From: Gracilaria gracilis
Lineage: Eukaryota; Rhodophyta; Florideophyceae; Gracilariales; Gracilariaceae
Assembly: GCA_030374805.1 (NCBI GenBank)
Contig: JARGSG010000004.1
Coordinates: 558,001-622,000, forward strand
Direction of reading: 5' to 3'
Length of the DNA: 64,000 nucleotides
Part shown: one piece after another, positions 27,111 to 38,154 of the stretch
How the letters are laid out: every line of letters starts with the position of its first letter
How positions within the stretch are numbered: position 1 is the stretch's first letter
Notes under the pieces: generated by a model
Told to the model about the DNA's origin: nothing
What the model saw: the letters and a program-made list of their open reading frames with translations, nothing else
The model's database searches: none
Translations under genes and position numbers: made by a program

Positions 27111-27899
27111 CTGGCGCTGACATCGATGAGCTGGACATGCTTTGTGCTATCGATTGCCATCGAAGTAGAAAACATGTTCAAACCCCCTTTGAATTCGAAC
27201 GGGACGAAGTTCTATGAGTAGAATTCATGTTCAATAACGGCTTCTCAATGAAACTACAGGTAAGATAAACATACTGATATGGCTCTCGCCGTCGTTGTTA
27301 CACCAGCTCTATGTTTCGCTCCGACATGAAACGGAAAATTATAGGCTTGACAGTAACACTACGAGCATTGCGTCATCAGCATCAATTGTTGCATCCAAGA
27401 GTTCCACCTTGTCCTTTTCCAGTAGAAACAGTCGAAACCGGTTCGTACTGGCTAGTTTTGCGTCAGTTCCGCTCAGGGACCGGGAGGCCATGCATGTCAC
27501 ACAGGAACAGATCTACTCTCCATGTCTAGACTGTTCCCTCCGCTCGATGTTATCAGACAGTCTCATACTGAAGTGGGGCTGAGTGCCCAAAAACAACTTC
27601 TCGGAAGGAATCTAAGTTTGGCCTCAGCCTCTTCAGTATTCCAATAGAGCTCAAACATGTGGCTCGTGTAATAACATTTGCCCCATAGCCAATGATATTT
27701 TGCGATCGGAAACGTTTCTTCGTCCCTGGCATTGTAAACTGGATTTGTTTCGACGACGATTACCAAAACTGACACGAGAGAGTAGGATGGGTGAACAGAA
27801 GATATTGGCCTTAACCAGTCCGTATGGGGGTTTTGGGCTGTTAGTTTTTTGTCACTTTGAAAGATCTTTATCCCGTTCCCTCTCCCAGATATTTGTCGG
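27111..27899. other. Intergenic stretch, no gene recognised
   Basis: Small ORFs on both strands (27295-27582 plus, 27563-27994 minus) have no recognisable features. Confidence 0.4.
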
Positions 27900-27907
27900 T
27901 ATATAAA
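27900..27907 (+). promoter_or_regulatory. TATA box of the MBL-fold gene
   Basis: TATATAAA lies 114 bases upstream of the ATG at 28021, leaving a leader of roughly 85 bases. Confidence 0.6.
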
Positions 27908-28020
27908 CAGGATCTCAAGCTTCTCCCTGGACCTCGTAACCATCGGCTTCAAGAACAACATCAACAACATTTCCCTCAACCTCACAAGCTCCAAATCTTT
28001 CCATCCTACCCGTTTTCAAT

Positions 28021-29166
28021 ATGAAGTACGCCTCCATCCAAAAGGTTTCAGCATTGCTGATTCTTCTTATCTTTTCATCGAACTTCAGCCGAGCGCTGGC
28101 AATGTCCAACTTCTCGGTTCGGTGTAAAGAAACCGTTCAGTGCATTCTAGCATCTGGAGAACAAAGCGACTGCCCAGTAGTTCCTGTTCCTCCTACATCC
28201 ATTCTAAGCAATCCCATCGCTCCAGGAACCTTTGAGCTGGAAGTCTTACGCAAAGGAGTTTGGTTCTACAATGATGGGACGTACAATACGCTAATGCTTC
28301 GCGTCAGGGACCATCTTACCCTGATTGACTTCCCCCAATCTGCTATTTCTACCGTTCCTGAGACCCCAATCATTCCAGCTATTCAAGAAGTTTTGAATGG
28401 CACTACACCGCTGAGGGTGGATATGATCTACTCTCATGCTCACTTTGATCACATTGGTTCGTCAAGAGAGGTATTTAACTTTTTGCAAACGCAATATCCG
28501 AGGGTGAAGATCTTCGTCTGGGGAACGTACGAGACGCTTAATCTGATTAAGCAGTCCCCCTCAGACCGGTCTGTCCGTCCGAGCAACATCGTGGGACGCA
28601 AGGGGGCGACTTTGAAAATGTCTCGATTCCTGGAGGTGCGAATGGACATTGTCGGAGGTCACACCGTCAAAGACTTGCGGATCTACATTCCTCCGTGCTA
28701 TGGAGAACCTGGAGTTGTGATGTACATCGACGTAGTTTTCCCGGGGTACGCTCCACCTTTCAATTTTGCTCTTACGGAAGACCTACGACGCTACATTGAG
28801 GCACAAAAGGGTATATTGAAGCTGGATTTCGAGTTTATGGTTCCTGGGCATATCGGTCTTGCTCGCAGAGAACAAATCAGTGAAGGTGTTCAATACGCAA
28901 AGGACGTAATAAATGCGGCACGGACGGCTATAGATTCCATTACACCGGAACAGCTGCAAGAGGCTGGGATTGGGCGTTCTTCTGATCCAGAAGCTCCAGA
29001 GTTTGGCAATTTCTTCTTCCCGTTCGTTGCTGTGATTCGTCCGCTTGAAATTGAGGCGTGCTTCCGCATTGTATTGGAGAAATGGGGATGCCGTTTAGGT
29101 GCAGTCGACTTAACCGCTAGAGGACACTGCTTCACAGCTATCAATTTCTTGAACCTTGACTTTTGA
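28021..29166 (+). CDS. Secreted metallo-beta-lactamase-fold hydrolase
   Basis: A 381-residue intact ORF. Residues 1 to about 27 form a signal peptide (KVSALLILLIFSS core). The metal-binding motif HxHxDH is seen at H139, H141, D143 and H144 (YSHAHFDHIG); H214 (GGHTV), D237 (MYIDVVF) and H277 (VPGHIG) fit the other ligands, so a binuclear zinc or iron centre is complete. Enzymes with this fold hydrolyse esters, lactones, thioesters and phosphodiesters; the substrate cannot be named. The secretion signal is uncommon for eukaryotic members. The gene has its own TATA box and no intron. The C-terminal part has paired Cys, fitting an extracellular location. Confidence 0.88.
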   Translation: MKYASIQKVSALLILLIFSSNFSRALAMSNFSVRCKETVQCILASGEQSDCPVVPVPPTSILSNPIAPGTFELEVLRKGVWFYNDGTYNTLMLRVRDHLTLIDFPQSAISTVPETPIIPAIQEVLNGTTPLRVDMIYSHAHFDHIGSSREVFNFLQTQYPRVKIFVWGTYETLNLIKQSPSDRSVRPSNIVGRKGATLKMSRFLEVRMDIVGGHTVKDLRIYIPPCYGEPGVVMYIDVVFPGYAPPFNFALTEDLRRYIEAQKGILKLDFEFMVPGHIGLARREQISEGVQYAKDVINAARTAIDSITPEQLQEAGIGRSSDPEAPEFGNFFFPFVAVIRPLEIEACFRIVLEKWGCRLGAVDLTARGHCFTAINFLNLDF

Positions 29167-29637
29167 AGAAATTAAATGGTGAGTATACTGCCAGAGATTC
29201 TCTGAGTGTTCTCGGCTGAGAGCTGCCAGGCGCTCCTATTGGTTTTACATTTGGGGATGCAATGTGTAAAGCGTCACAACTTTTTGTTCTTACGTTTACT
29301 TTAGTGTTCCCCTTAATCTGGAATTATGTGTTTGTAAAAGACTTTAAATCAGGCCCTTATTAGTGACTGACTGACTACGGAGGAAAATGGGCATGACTAT
29401 GACTGACTGACTCCCTCTTTCGACAAGTAGTCTGTCAAAGTAGTCATCGTATATAAAGAAGCATTTTGAACAATCGATAGAGCCTATATGCGCCGTGAGA
29501 TGATCTGTGGAGATCAAACATTGAAGCCATTTCTCTCCGCCGACGGCCGAGAGAACGATTTCTCAACACCTTGAAACAGTAGCGTTCCCAGCCAGTTTGA
29601 GCGATTCCCTACTATTGCGAATGACTGCCTTTGCTTC

Positions 29638-30740
29638 TTGTGTGTGTCTTTAATACGTTTGGAGATGCCAAAACACACTTCTGGTGCCTCATTAACTGTC
29701 CCTGAAGAGGAGAAAGCCACACAACATGCTATAACGCCCTCTCAAGTACCTATAAACCTTCAAATCAATGCCAAGAATCTCATTCAAAAGCAGCGAAATC
29801 AGCAAATGAAGCGCCGACAGACACAACAATCCGGAAAAACTCAAGCACGATCCTCAATATAAACCACACACGCAGCTCGTACCTCCAAAACTGGTTTAAA
29901 AGTAAGCTTTAAATGCATGGTCTGTGACTTTGTAGGGGCAATAAACCAAAACTTCTCTACGTCCAACATAATTAAGCACTATCAAACCAAACATGTCAGA
30001 CTCCATGACAAGCTTCAACGTCAAAACCTCTCTTCTTTTACGATGAAAAGGATAGAATCTAAATTTCGTCAAGAAAGAGAACAATACAGGCGTCAAAACC
30101 AAACTGGTTTCATCGCCAATTACTTCGAGAAGAGGACCGGGTCCCAAGTTTCACGGTCGCCAATGGGGACTTACAACACCGATGACGTTGACCCTAAGAT
30201 GTTGCAAACAAAATGGGCAGTCTTTTTTCCGTGTGCTACTAAAACCTTCATAACAAAAATAGGGTCGCCTCATCTGCAAGTTTTGTTAGATATATGTGGT
30301 GGTCGTTTGTGTTTTGCTAGCAAGACGTTCGTCGACACATTTCTATTGGAAACTGATAAAGCCCTTTGTTCAATTATCAAAGTTTCAGTGAAAAAAGCGG
30401 TGAAAGGATAACTGACTTTGGACGGCTGACGTGTCGGTTTGGGTACTTTGATTTTATGAATGGTCTAGCACTTTATAGACAAACATTGGACGTTGCAAAG
30501 CTTGCCCATCACTACACTAAACATGGAAATCACATCAAAAATGGCGAACAGCTTAAATTATTAATGAAAGAGGTATTAGATCAAATTCCTATCGTGGGAA
30601 GCGATAATATTCATGTGTTCTCGGCTTCCAGCGAAACAGAACCTGCAAAAGCGTTGGCTGTCGATTTGATGACGAATTACGTAGGTTCTATACGGTTTGT
30701 TGTACATACCATTGCTTCAGCTGTGAGACACGTATAAAAG
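29638..30740 (+). pseudogene. hAT transposase, N-terminal part
   Basis: The BED-type zinc finger is seen at CMVCDFVGAINQNF ... IIKHYQTKH (two Cys, two His), near 29916-30000. The next ORF (30366-30737) continues with sequence like the start of the catalytic domain (FDFMNGLALYRQTLDVAKLA, GSDNIHVFSA) but is frameshifted and ends in a stop. The middle of the gene is not recognisable and is then interrupted by H2. Confidence 0.7.
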
Positions 30741-30939
30741 AAAGGTACTCCACTGCCGAAGATGACGAAACACGTAAATGGTGTTACTAAGTATTTCAAA
30801 CAACATCCAAAAGCCTCACAGTTACTTCTGCAAAAGCAACTAGATGAAGGCATCACGTGCGATCGGATTCAGAAATTGAAACATGAGATCCCTACTAGGT
30901 CTTCAACACAAAGGGATGGTAAAAACCGTCGTTCTGTGT

Positions 30940-32680
30940 AACTACACAAAAACATGTGCAAAGCGCAACTGCCGTGCATCAAACCAATGAGCTATTATAC
31001 AGTAGAAATCAAACAACAACACAATACAACGATAGTATGCTTAATTGCACTATAAATGCTAAACGCTCAACATCTTAATTAGTAAACCACTATATGTGCG
31101 GGTTAATTGTCTCATAATCCGACTCAATTTCGCAAAATGTAGCCTCAGTACGTCGTTTTTTCTGAGCTCGATATTTCTTCTGGCTGAATTTCCTTTTTCG
31201 GCAAACTTCTTTTCCAATCGTGTTAATTCTATTCCTCTAGCGCACATAGAATTCCCCGTCTTCAGCCCGTAACGGGTGTCGTAAATTATGTGCATTTGTT
31301 TAAGCAGCACACAACATAAATAATTCGTCATAAAACTTCACGCTCCAACGATATAACGATATTTTGAAACAACTACCATCCATAGCTGCCTTACACGACC
31401 GAAATAATTTTCTACAAGAACCCGATCACTAGAACTATTATTCTTTCTAGTTTCATTTCCCAAAGTTAAGCATCCCTGCTTCGGCTGTTTTTTCGGGTAA
31501 ATAGCCCGAACATGCTTCGTTCCCCCTTGGTACCCCTTGTCTACCAAAACAATGCATTGATTGGGATATTTATTCAATAAATAACCAGCGTCTAACACAA
31601 AACTAGAACCTTTGTTACTTCTTTTCCTCAAAGCCGTTTTGGTATTCGTACTATTTGTATAAAAATATCAATATCCGATTTTGACCCAAAGAGTGATTGA
31701 AATCAATAACTGCCAAACAAATTGAAAAAAAAGAAACTTCTGTTTTAAATCCATACAACTTATGTTTTCCTCTGTAATATTTTTTATTTTTGGCCATAGT
31801 ACCAGAAGGCGAATAGAACTGCTGGAAGATGGCATCTGTAGCATAACGACAGTATTTAAAATTCCGAACCCTTTCTCCCCTTTCAGTATTGCTTTCATTG
31901 GATAGCGTCCACTGTTTTCATCCAAATAATGATTATATAGTTTATAGGCATTACATGAAATGAATTTCATAACCAATCTTTCAAGTAAGGAACCGGATAT
32001 TTCAAAAATATTCCCGAGAGAAATCCCACTTGCCAGCATGTTTGAGCGTAGTTAAGACCATAAAAAATGTATCCTTCGCCGATTTCAAATACTTCTTTCC
32101 CTTTCCTTTATTCCATTTTTGGTCGGTTATTTCTGATATTATTTCCCAACTTTCATCAAATTCCCGAGATAAAAAATGCGTCATCTGCAAAATAGTAGCT
32201 GAACCGTTTTGCATATACAACGAGTCATATATGGGGCAGGGAGAGTCGTTGTCATCATCAGAATCATAACGAAGAGCGGTAGACGGAAACTGGTACGGCT
32301 CAGAATTTTGATGAAAGACTACTTCAGAAAGCATATCAATAGCCTTATCTGCTCGTTTGGGACTGCGTCCTGCCATTTGTTGGGGTTGAAGATGACTGTA
32401 GAACTTCAAAGTCTGTGGAAGAAAGCGAAGATCGTTTTTACATGCAATATGTCTATAATTGCGTCGGAAGTGTATTGCTGCTGTTTGATAACGCTTTTTG
32501 ACTATCTATTGTATTTCTATGAGTACACTGAGTATTTTGTTGCGTGGTTACAATATTGTCAATACAGTGACGCTAAAGTGACGTCATTTTTTTTGTTCAT
32601 ATACACCACGTTTCTTGTTGTAATAGGTCATTATGCTGCAAGAATGACGTTTTGATCCGTCATCCGATATTTATTCAGAA
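30940..32680 (-). mobile_element. Harbinger-like element H2, inserted in the hAT element
   Basis: Contains the transposase pseudogene 31059-32409 on the strand opposite to the hAT transposase. Limits are approximate: I found neither convincing terminal repeats nor a target duplication. It belongs to the same family as H3 (55.3-56.5 kb). Confidence 0.6.
31059..32409 (-). pseudogene. H2 DDE transposase pseudogene
   Basis: Four overlapping or adjacent fragments on the minus strand. The N-terminal part has a Ser/Asp-rich stretch (DSDDDNDSPCPIYDSLY) and KGKGKKYLKSAKDTFFMVL; the catalytic part has IVLVDKGYQG and SDRVLVENYFGR with the second Asp and the Glu. A frameshifted middle part obscures the first Asp. 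H3 has the same blocks (TDSPSPIFDSFYNQN, KGRKYTFTEKDTFF, SDRVIVETFFGR). Not functional. Confidence 0.82.
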
Positions 32681-32691
32681 GGTCTACTAGG

Positions 32692-33544
32692 TTGCACTCC
32701 AAACTTGGGGCAATGCTCATCTATTTCAAATGCATGGGCAATATATTTTCTGTCTCTACAGAGCTTAATATTGGAGCGCATGTACTTCCGCACTTAACCA
32801 GTGAACAAAGAGATGCATTTGCCGAGTTTAGAAATGTTCTTGGCGAGTTTAGGCGAGTGGCTCGTCATTTGGAAGCAGATAAAACAGTTACGCTTTCTCG
32901 CACACCGGGACTTTTGCGGGAATTATACGAAACCTTATATATCCTCGATGGGAGAATGGATATAAATATTGAAAGTGAACGATCAGAATTTCTAGATCTC
33001 GGCTTTAGTGACTCACCGAACGAAAACATCAGTTTTTCTATACCAGCTCGTGTACGGTCTACTGCTGCAGATAAAGAAAGAGACGATGTGAGAGCCTCTA
33101 ACTGTCTGGGAAACCCGTCAAGTCCTTCTTTTTCGTGTACCCTCTTTGTTAGACGTGAATGAATGTGGACTGGACCTTTTGACATGCTCGGAGACTGAAA
33201 AAGAAGAGTAAAAAACTATCGTGAGCATTGCTGTTGTACGTGAAAGTATTGAGCTAGAAAATTCTTTAATGCGTCACATAGAAGAGCTTAAAGCCGTTTG
33301 GAGCCTATTTTATCCGGAAATGTTCACGACATTGCAGCAAAATGGCAGGCGAGAGCCCTAAATGGCTTTAAAATATTGGAAAGTTGTTAACCAACAAACT
33401 GCACTAGTGAGTCCAGTACCCTTCAACCGTATTGCATGGGTAGCTTTATCGGCTCAAACGTCTTCAGACTCTGCGGAGAGACTGTTTAGTGACCTCGGTC
33501 GTATAGAAGGGAACGAAAGACAGACACTTTTGGCTGGAACCTAG
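32692..33544 (+). pseudogene. hAT transposase, C-terminal part
   Basis: A frame around 32692-33162 has the helical middle portion (FRRVARHLEADKTVTLSRTP). A second frame (33362-33544) has the conserved hAT dimerisation region: WVALSAQTSSDSAERLFSDL, where SSDSAERLFS corresponds to the common SSASSERVFS. Frameshifts separate the parts. It belongs to the same gene as the BED part left of H2. Confidence 0.78.
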
Positions 33545-33839
33545 GAAATGACGGACGTTTTACGACCTTTTGCACGAGCAGAGGTGGAGAACTTTCAGAT
33601 TCCGCAGCATTCTGTTCTCCATCCAAGAGCGTTTTCATTCCGCAACACTGTTGCCAAAGTCGAAACAAAAGTGTTGGAGAGTTCAAGGGCCACTACTGAA
33701 TAAAATGATGCTCCTTTTGAGACTGTAAACCTTGAATGACTAGTTTGTGACTACTCTGACTGACTACCGCCAAAAGCAGGTGACTATATGACTTCGAACG
33801 CCAAAAAATAGTAGTCATAAATACGGCCCTGCTTTAAAT

Positions 33840-34643
33840 AGAGTACAGAAGCAACAAGTGAAATCTTAGGGTTTGCTGTGTTGTTCTGCATCTTCATTCA
33901 GGAGAAGATAAGGACAAAAACATCTGAGCAGAACAACAAATCACTTTCATATGAAGGGAGATTTCATTTGCTATTCGCCTTGAAGACGCTGTTCAGCATA
34001 AGATCTTCAATTTCTGGACAGAGGAAGAGTGAGAAATTCCATGGGGCTGTTTCACCTAGCAAAATAGAATAACTCTTTGTCTACACAGCACTCTCCAGTA
34101 GAGACTAGCTGCTACCGAAAGTGAGAAAGCCCATGGGGCTGTTTCACATAGCAAAACAGAATAACTCTTTGTTACACAGCAGTCTCCATTAGAGACTTGC
34201 TGGTCCCTAACTTCTGCTAAGAATGAATTATAGATAAATGGGCGCTTCGGTTGGGAGCGCAAGGGAAGAGATGTAAAGGGTTGAGTCTGATGCTTCGAGT
34301 TTATTGAGTAGAGGAGGACAATCGGTGGCTTAAGTACACCGATGCAGAGCTGCCAATTGGCAGTCACCCAATTTGGAGCGCTGCTCGATCTCAAGTGCCA
34401 CCCAGAGACTCTCAGTCCTAGGTTGCAGGTGCTAAGTAATGGCGCTTGCCTGTCGTGCTGCATGGGTGACAGTCAAGAGTATGTGACTAATTGTTTGTAC
34501 GCTAGGTGTGCGTGTGGCTGTGGCTGTAAGAGCATCATAGTCAAAGCCGTTCATCTCGAATCACGACCATTTAATTCAAATTCATGAGAATTCTTGTTTG
34601 AACTCAAACACAAACTCAAACGTACTGCTATTGTACTTAAAGT
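33840..34643. other. Non-coding stretch containing a 92-bp tandem repeat
   Basis: No gene recognised. It includes two tandem copies of a unit of 92 bp, listed separately. Confidence 0.45.
34028..34205. repeat. Two tandem copies of a ~92-bp unit
   Basis: AGTGAGAAATTCCATGGGG starts at 34028 and AGTGAGAAAGCCCATGGGG at 34120. Both continue with CTGTTTCAC..TAGCAAAA.AGAATAACTCTTTGT and an AGAGACT block; the second is slightly shorter. Confidence 0.85.
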
Positions 34644-34679
34644 GTTGCTCCCTCCTCATAGTTTTAAAGAGAGGGGACA

Positions 34680-35335
34680 ACACTCATACATTGTACACCG
34701 AGTTGCATCCAAACTGTGGTGCAAAACCCTGACAGAGAGATGACACACGAAGGTGTTCGGGATTTTTTTCTAGAGAGGATAGCACGGCGGACAGAGCCAC
34801 TGGTTGTCAGTACGCTATCCGGGTGTAAAACAGAGACTCACCGCCGTCTCGACGAGCAAACAGGTGTAGAAACCAAAAAGTCGGATCTATACGGCGACAG
34901 AGTTGGTGTTGACGTCATAGAAGTAGAACGGGAGCATACGGTAGTGACGACACGGACTGCGACTGGCAAGGCCACGATTAAAGCCAAGAAAAGACAAAAA
35001 AGGCGAAACCGGCATGCGAGGGAGCGATACCTGTACTATACGGGCGAAGAACACAAACACACACGGGGATAAAATAACACATCGACGGTGGACGTGCTGG
35101 AAGCTCCACGAGGTGTGTGAGTAGTCCTGCGCAAGGACTCGGCTGTCCGTGAGGAGTTTACCGAGTACCAGGAGTTCCTGAGTCAGAGCCGAACACTCGC
35201 TTGTTAGCGTTTACTTGACCGGTGTGGCCTGAGATCACCAAGGTATATACTATGGCGTCGGCCATACAACTGTAGGGTTGTGAACTAAGTAAAGTAAATT
35301 ATATCTAGAGATTCCCCTACGGAGGGTGCCATGCA
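34680..35335 (+). repeat. Unassigned repeated segment, related to 41.4-42.0 kb
   Basis: The start (GACACACGAAGGTGTTCGGGAT, quoted in part) resembles GACACCACGAAGGCGTCCGAGAT near 41459, and both stretches continue with CAGACAGAGCC and end with AAGTAAA/AACTAAATTAT. A 118-codon ORF (34716-35072) has no recognisable domain; its basic end (KKRQKRRNRHARER) may be chance. They could be LTR or leader sequences of an unlisted retroelement. Confidence 0.35.
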
Positions 35336-35499
35336 CACGCCCATGTGTCTTATTTGTATTCATCTTTCAAAGTGCCAAGGTTCAGTTTGGATGCCATCAT
35401 CCTGTACGAAGGATCCAATATCTCCTCATATACAGAGCCAAGTGCTCCCATCACTAATGAGGTGTATATGACTCGTGAGAACGGCTAAGTACTGCGAAT

Positions 35500-35935
35500 G
35501 GCGTTGCTCTACACAAACGAGAGTCTCCCGCTTGTCCAATCTCTTACAGTGGCTGGGTACCTGCCCCTACAGCCCCCTTCTTCAAAGACAGAGTTCAAAT
35601 TTGGCTTTGGTTGGAAGTGCAGTGGGAGTGTCTTTGCGGCAAAGCACCCTTTGCAGCATGACCGGGACATCTTTGTAGACCTCTTCGAGCGTTTCGAGAG
35701 TTTCATCTCCTTTTCTGAGTTTTTTCCAGCATACTAAGACGTACAGGCGACCTTCTTTCTCGACTAGTTTCAGTAGGGAAGCGACTGGCATTCCAGTTTT
35801 ATATGACAGAACATGCGACATGGCCGCTTTTTGATTTAAAGAGGTGTCATGGTAAAACCTTAGGCGGCATGCGTCAATGTCGAAAACACCATTTTGGTAC
35901 TGTCGGTGGGCCTCATAGATTAAACACGCACCCAA
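35500..35935 (-). pseudogene. Gypsy integrase C-terminal/chromo-like fragment G6
   Basis: The translation contains FDIDACRLRFYHDTSLN, the sequence that follows the SH3-like part of integrases in the G5/G7-type gypsy elements, then a chromodomain-like RLYVLVCWKKLRKGDETLE ... DVPVMLQRVL. Only this end is present. Confidence 0.6.
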
Positions 35936-36400
35936 CGTTCAAGAACGCCCTCCTCACACATAAAAATACAAATAAAAGTAGTTTAACTCAGTTTTAAGGT
36001 CCCAGAGTTAGGGAACTACAAGTCATTTTCTCCTTCTTCCTCCACACCTTATATTGAAACGGCACTGAATTCTCGCGGCCTGTGCCATGCAGAGCTTAAA
36101 GTAAAGAAACATCTTCTTTTCAGCCGGAGTTGCAAGGGCACTGCCCCATACCTGCACTTGCAACTTTTTTACAACCAGAAATGCAAAGCACCGTGCATCC
36201 ACCATGAGAAATGAATAATCTTGTTTCAAACTCCATATCTCAACGGCAAGCAATAGTTGTCCTTCCCGGTCCTTGAACACGTCATCAGCGTGAAAAAAAC
36301 AGCGCATTCTCCCATAAAAGCCAAAGAATTCCAACGAAAACCTCAGCCGCCTTCTCAACTACCAAGAAACCAGCCAGTGTTCTCGCTTGTACACACCGCA

Positions 36401-38154
36401 ATGGCATCTGTAGTCATCAACAAATCGGTCCGAAACACCGACCGCCACACATCTCGATATATTGAAGCAGGTATCAAACTCGTTAACGATGGGTACTCTT
36501 TTCGACACGCAGCTGAAGAGTCACATCTGTCCCCGTCTACACTCCATTATCACTACCAAAAAACCATCCGAGAGACTGTAATACGCGCAAATTCAAGGCT
36601 TTCCCTCACCGCTGACGAGAAAACCAGCATTGCAGATGTCCTTTTCGATCACAGCCGAATAGGCCGAGCTCTTTGCAGAAAAGACCTTCGGGATTGTGTA
36701 GAAATGCTTGTGGCATACCTTCCTTCCAATCGTCGTGAACGTTTAGGATTTAAAAATGGCCAACCTGTGCGCCATTTAGGCGAACTATTTAAAGATCGGC
36801 ATTGCGATCGCAGTATATTGAAGAAAAAATCACGCCAAGATGCAAAAAGAGTCAAAGCAACTAATGCGAAAGTGTTAGTTCACCATATGACGGCCCTAAA
36901 ACATATTACACCCATCACTATATCCCGCCATCAAGGATTTTTCACGTAGATGAAACAGACTTCTCCTCGCTCCGAGAGAATCGTACTGGGAACCTGAGGC
37001 CCCGCTATTACGCAAAAAGCCAGAAGTCGTTCTCGCCGAATGCCACCTTCACAAATGTCAATCGCGTCACTCTTCTCGGCACAACTTTTGCCAATGGTCG
37101 CATAGGAGTACCAATGGTCGTCTTCCAGGGAACCAGGCTACAAACAAGAAGAGTGAGCCAAAGCACAGAAACACAAAAAAGACTGCAGTGCATCGCCGAG
37201 TATCTACCACCGAACTCGATTGTGACAGCGCGCAAAGAGATCGCATCTGTAGATTCAAAAAAGTTTCTCCAATGGACACACCACTTTCTTCGAGACAAAG
37301 AACCGCAGCGACCGAATGGAGAACGGATGCTTCTTTTGTACGACGGAAACCGGGGCCATTTGTCCATTCCTGTTCTTGAGCTTCTCGCTAAATCAATGTG
37401 ATCGGCTATGCCCTCCCTGCCCACACGAGTGGGACGACACAGCTTTGGATGTTGGTGTGTCTCCATCGTTAAAGCTTCACTATCGAAACGCCTTGGACGT
37501 GGTCGCACGAAGTTGACGAAGAAACAGATGCCCTCTGGACGAGTTCGACGTTGCTCAAATTTTTCAAAGCAGTTACAAGAAGAGTTTCACGGTCAGCAAA
37601 TAACGTCAGGATTCGCAAAATGCAGCATATGGTTATTAGACGACTGCTAACTTTTTGCCTAAGCACGGCCTTTTAGTTTCGAAGAGCGCAACCGCATCGC
37701 TATGCTGAAAGAAATGCTCGAAATGATGGACAGGCAAGAATATAAAACAGTCGATGAGATTATAGAGGACGTTCATGTTCACAAGTCAGTGTTTTTAGAC
37801 AAATTGTATGGGGCTGTCTTCACTCCCAATGCGGCTCTGTCTTCGTCGAGGCTTAGCGGCCAAGCGCGAGAGCTTTCGAGGTAGAAAGGTTTGGCTGCAG
37901 TGGCGGAAAAATCGCGGGCGGAAGAAGTAGAGAAAGAAAGACGTCAAATCTTACAAGCTCATCACGAGCATGTGGATTCTCGTCGTGCCCTAAAATATGT
38001 TGAAGCATTCGTGGCGTCTCGGTCTTTGAAGTTGCGACGAGCAATGGTGGGGTCTAGGGCTGTCATGTCGAAGCAGATGGCGGTTGTTTCGAGAGGACCA
38101 AAAGCGGATGTCAAGTGGGAGAATGGAGTCGAACATTGCGGTGGAATGTACTGA
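36401..38154 (+). pseudogene. Pogo/Tigger-like (Tc1/mariner superfamily) transposase pseudogene
   Basis: The ATG at 36401 (MASVVINKSV) starts a helix-turn-helix N-terminus (FRHAAEESHLSPSTLHYHYQ), then a CENP-B-like second DNA-binding part (NGQPVRHLGELFKDRH). After a frameshift near 36945 the DDE_1 catalytic domain follows: FHVDETDFSS with the first Asp, LLLYDGNRGHLSIP with the second, and in a further frame the segment corresponding to QPLDVGVFSPLK (ALDVGVSPSLKLHYRN). A weaker C-terminal part runs to about 38154. At least three frame changes make it non-functional. Confidence 0.8.

Larger units (their letters stand above)
29350..33831. mobile_element. hAT transposon with TIRs and 8-bp target duplication, split by H2
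   Basis: CTTTAAAT occurs directly outside both ends (29342-29349 and 33832-33839), a perfect 8-bp target duplication as made by hAT elements. The ends are inverted repeats: left CAGGCCCTTATTAGTGACT (29350-29368), right, on the minus strand, CAGGGCCGTATTTATGACT (33813-33831). Both ends also carry subterminal TGACTGACTGAC / GTGACTACTCTGACTGACTA motifs, likely transposase-binding sites. Inside lie a BED-finger N-terminus and a hAT dimerisation C-terminus of one transposase. Confidence 0.93.
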
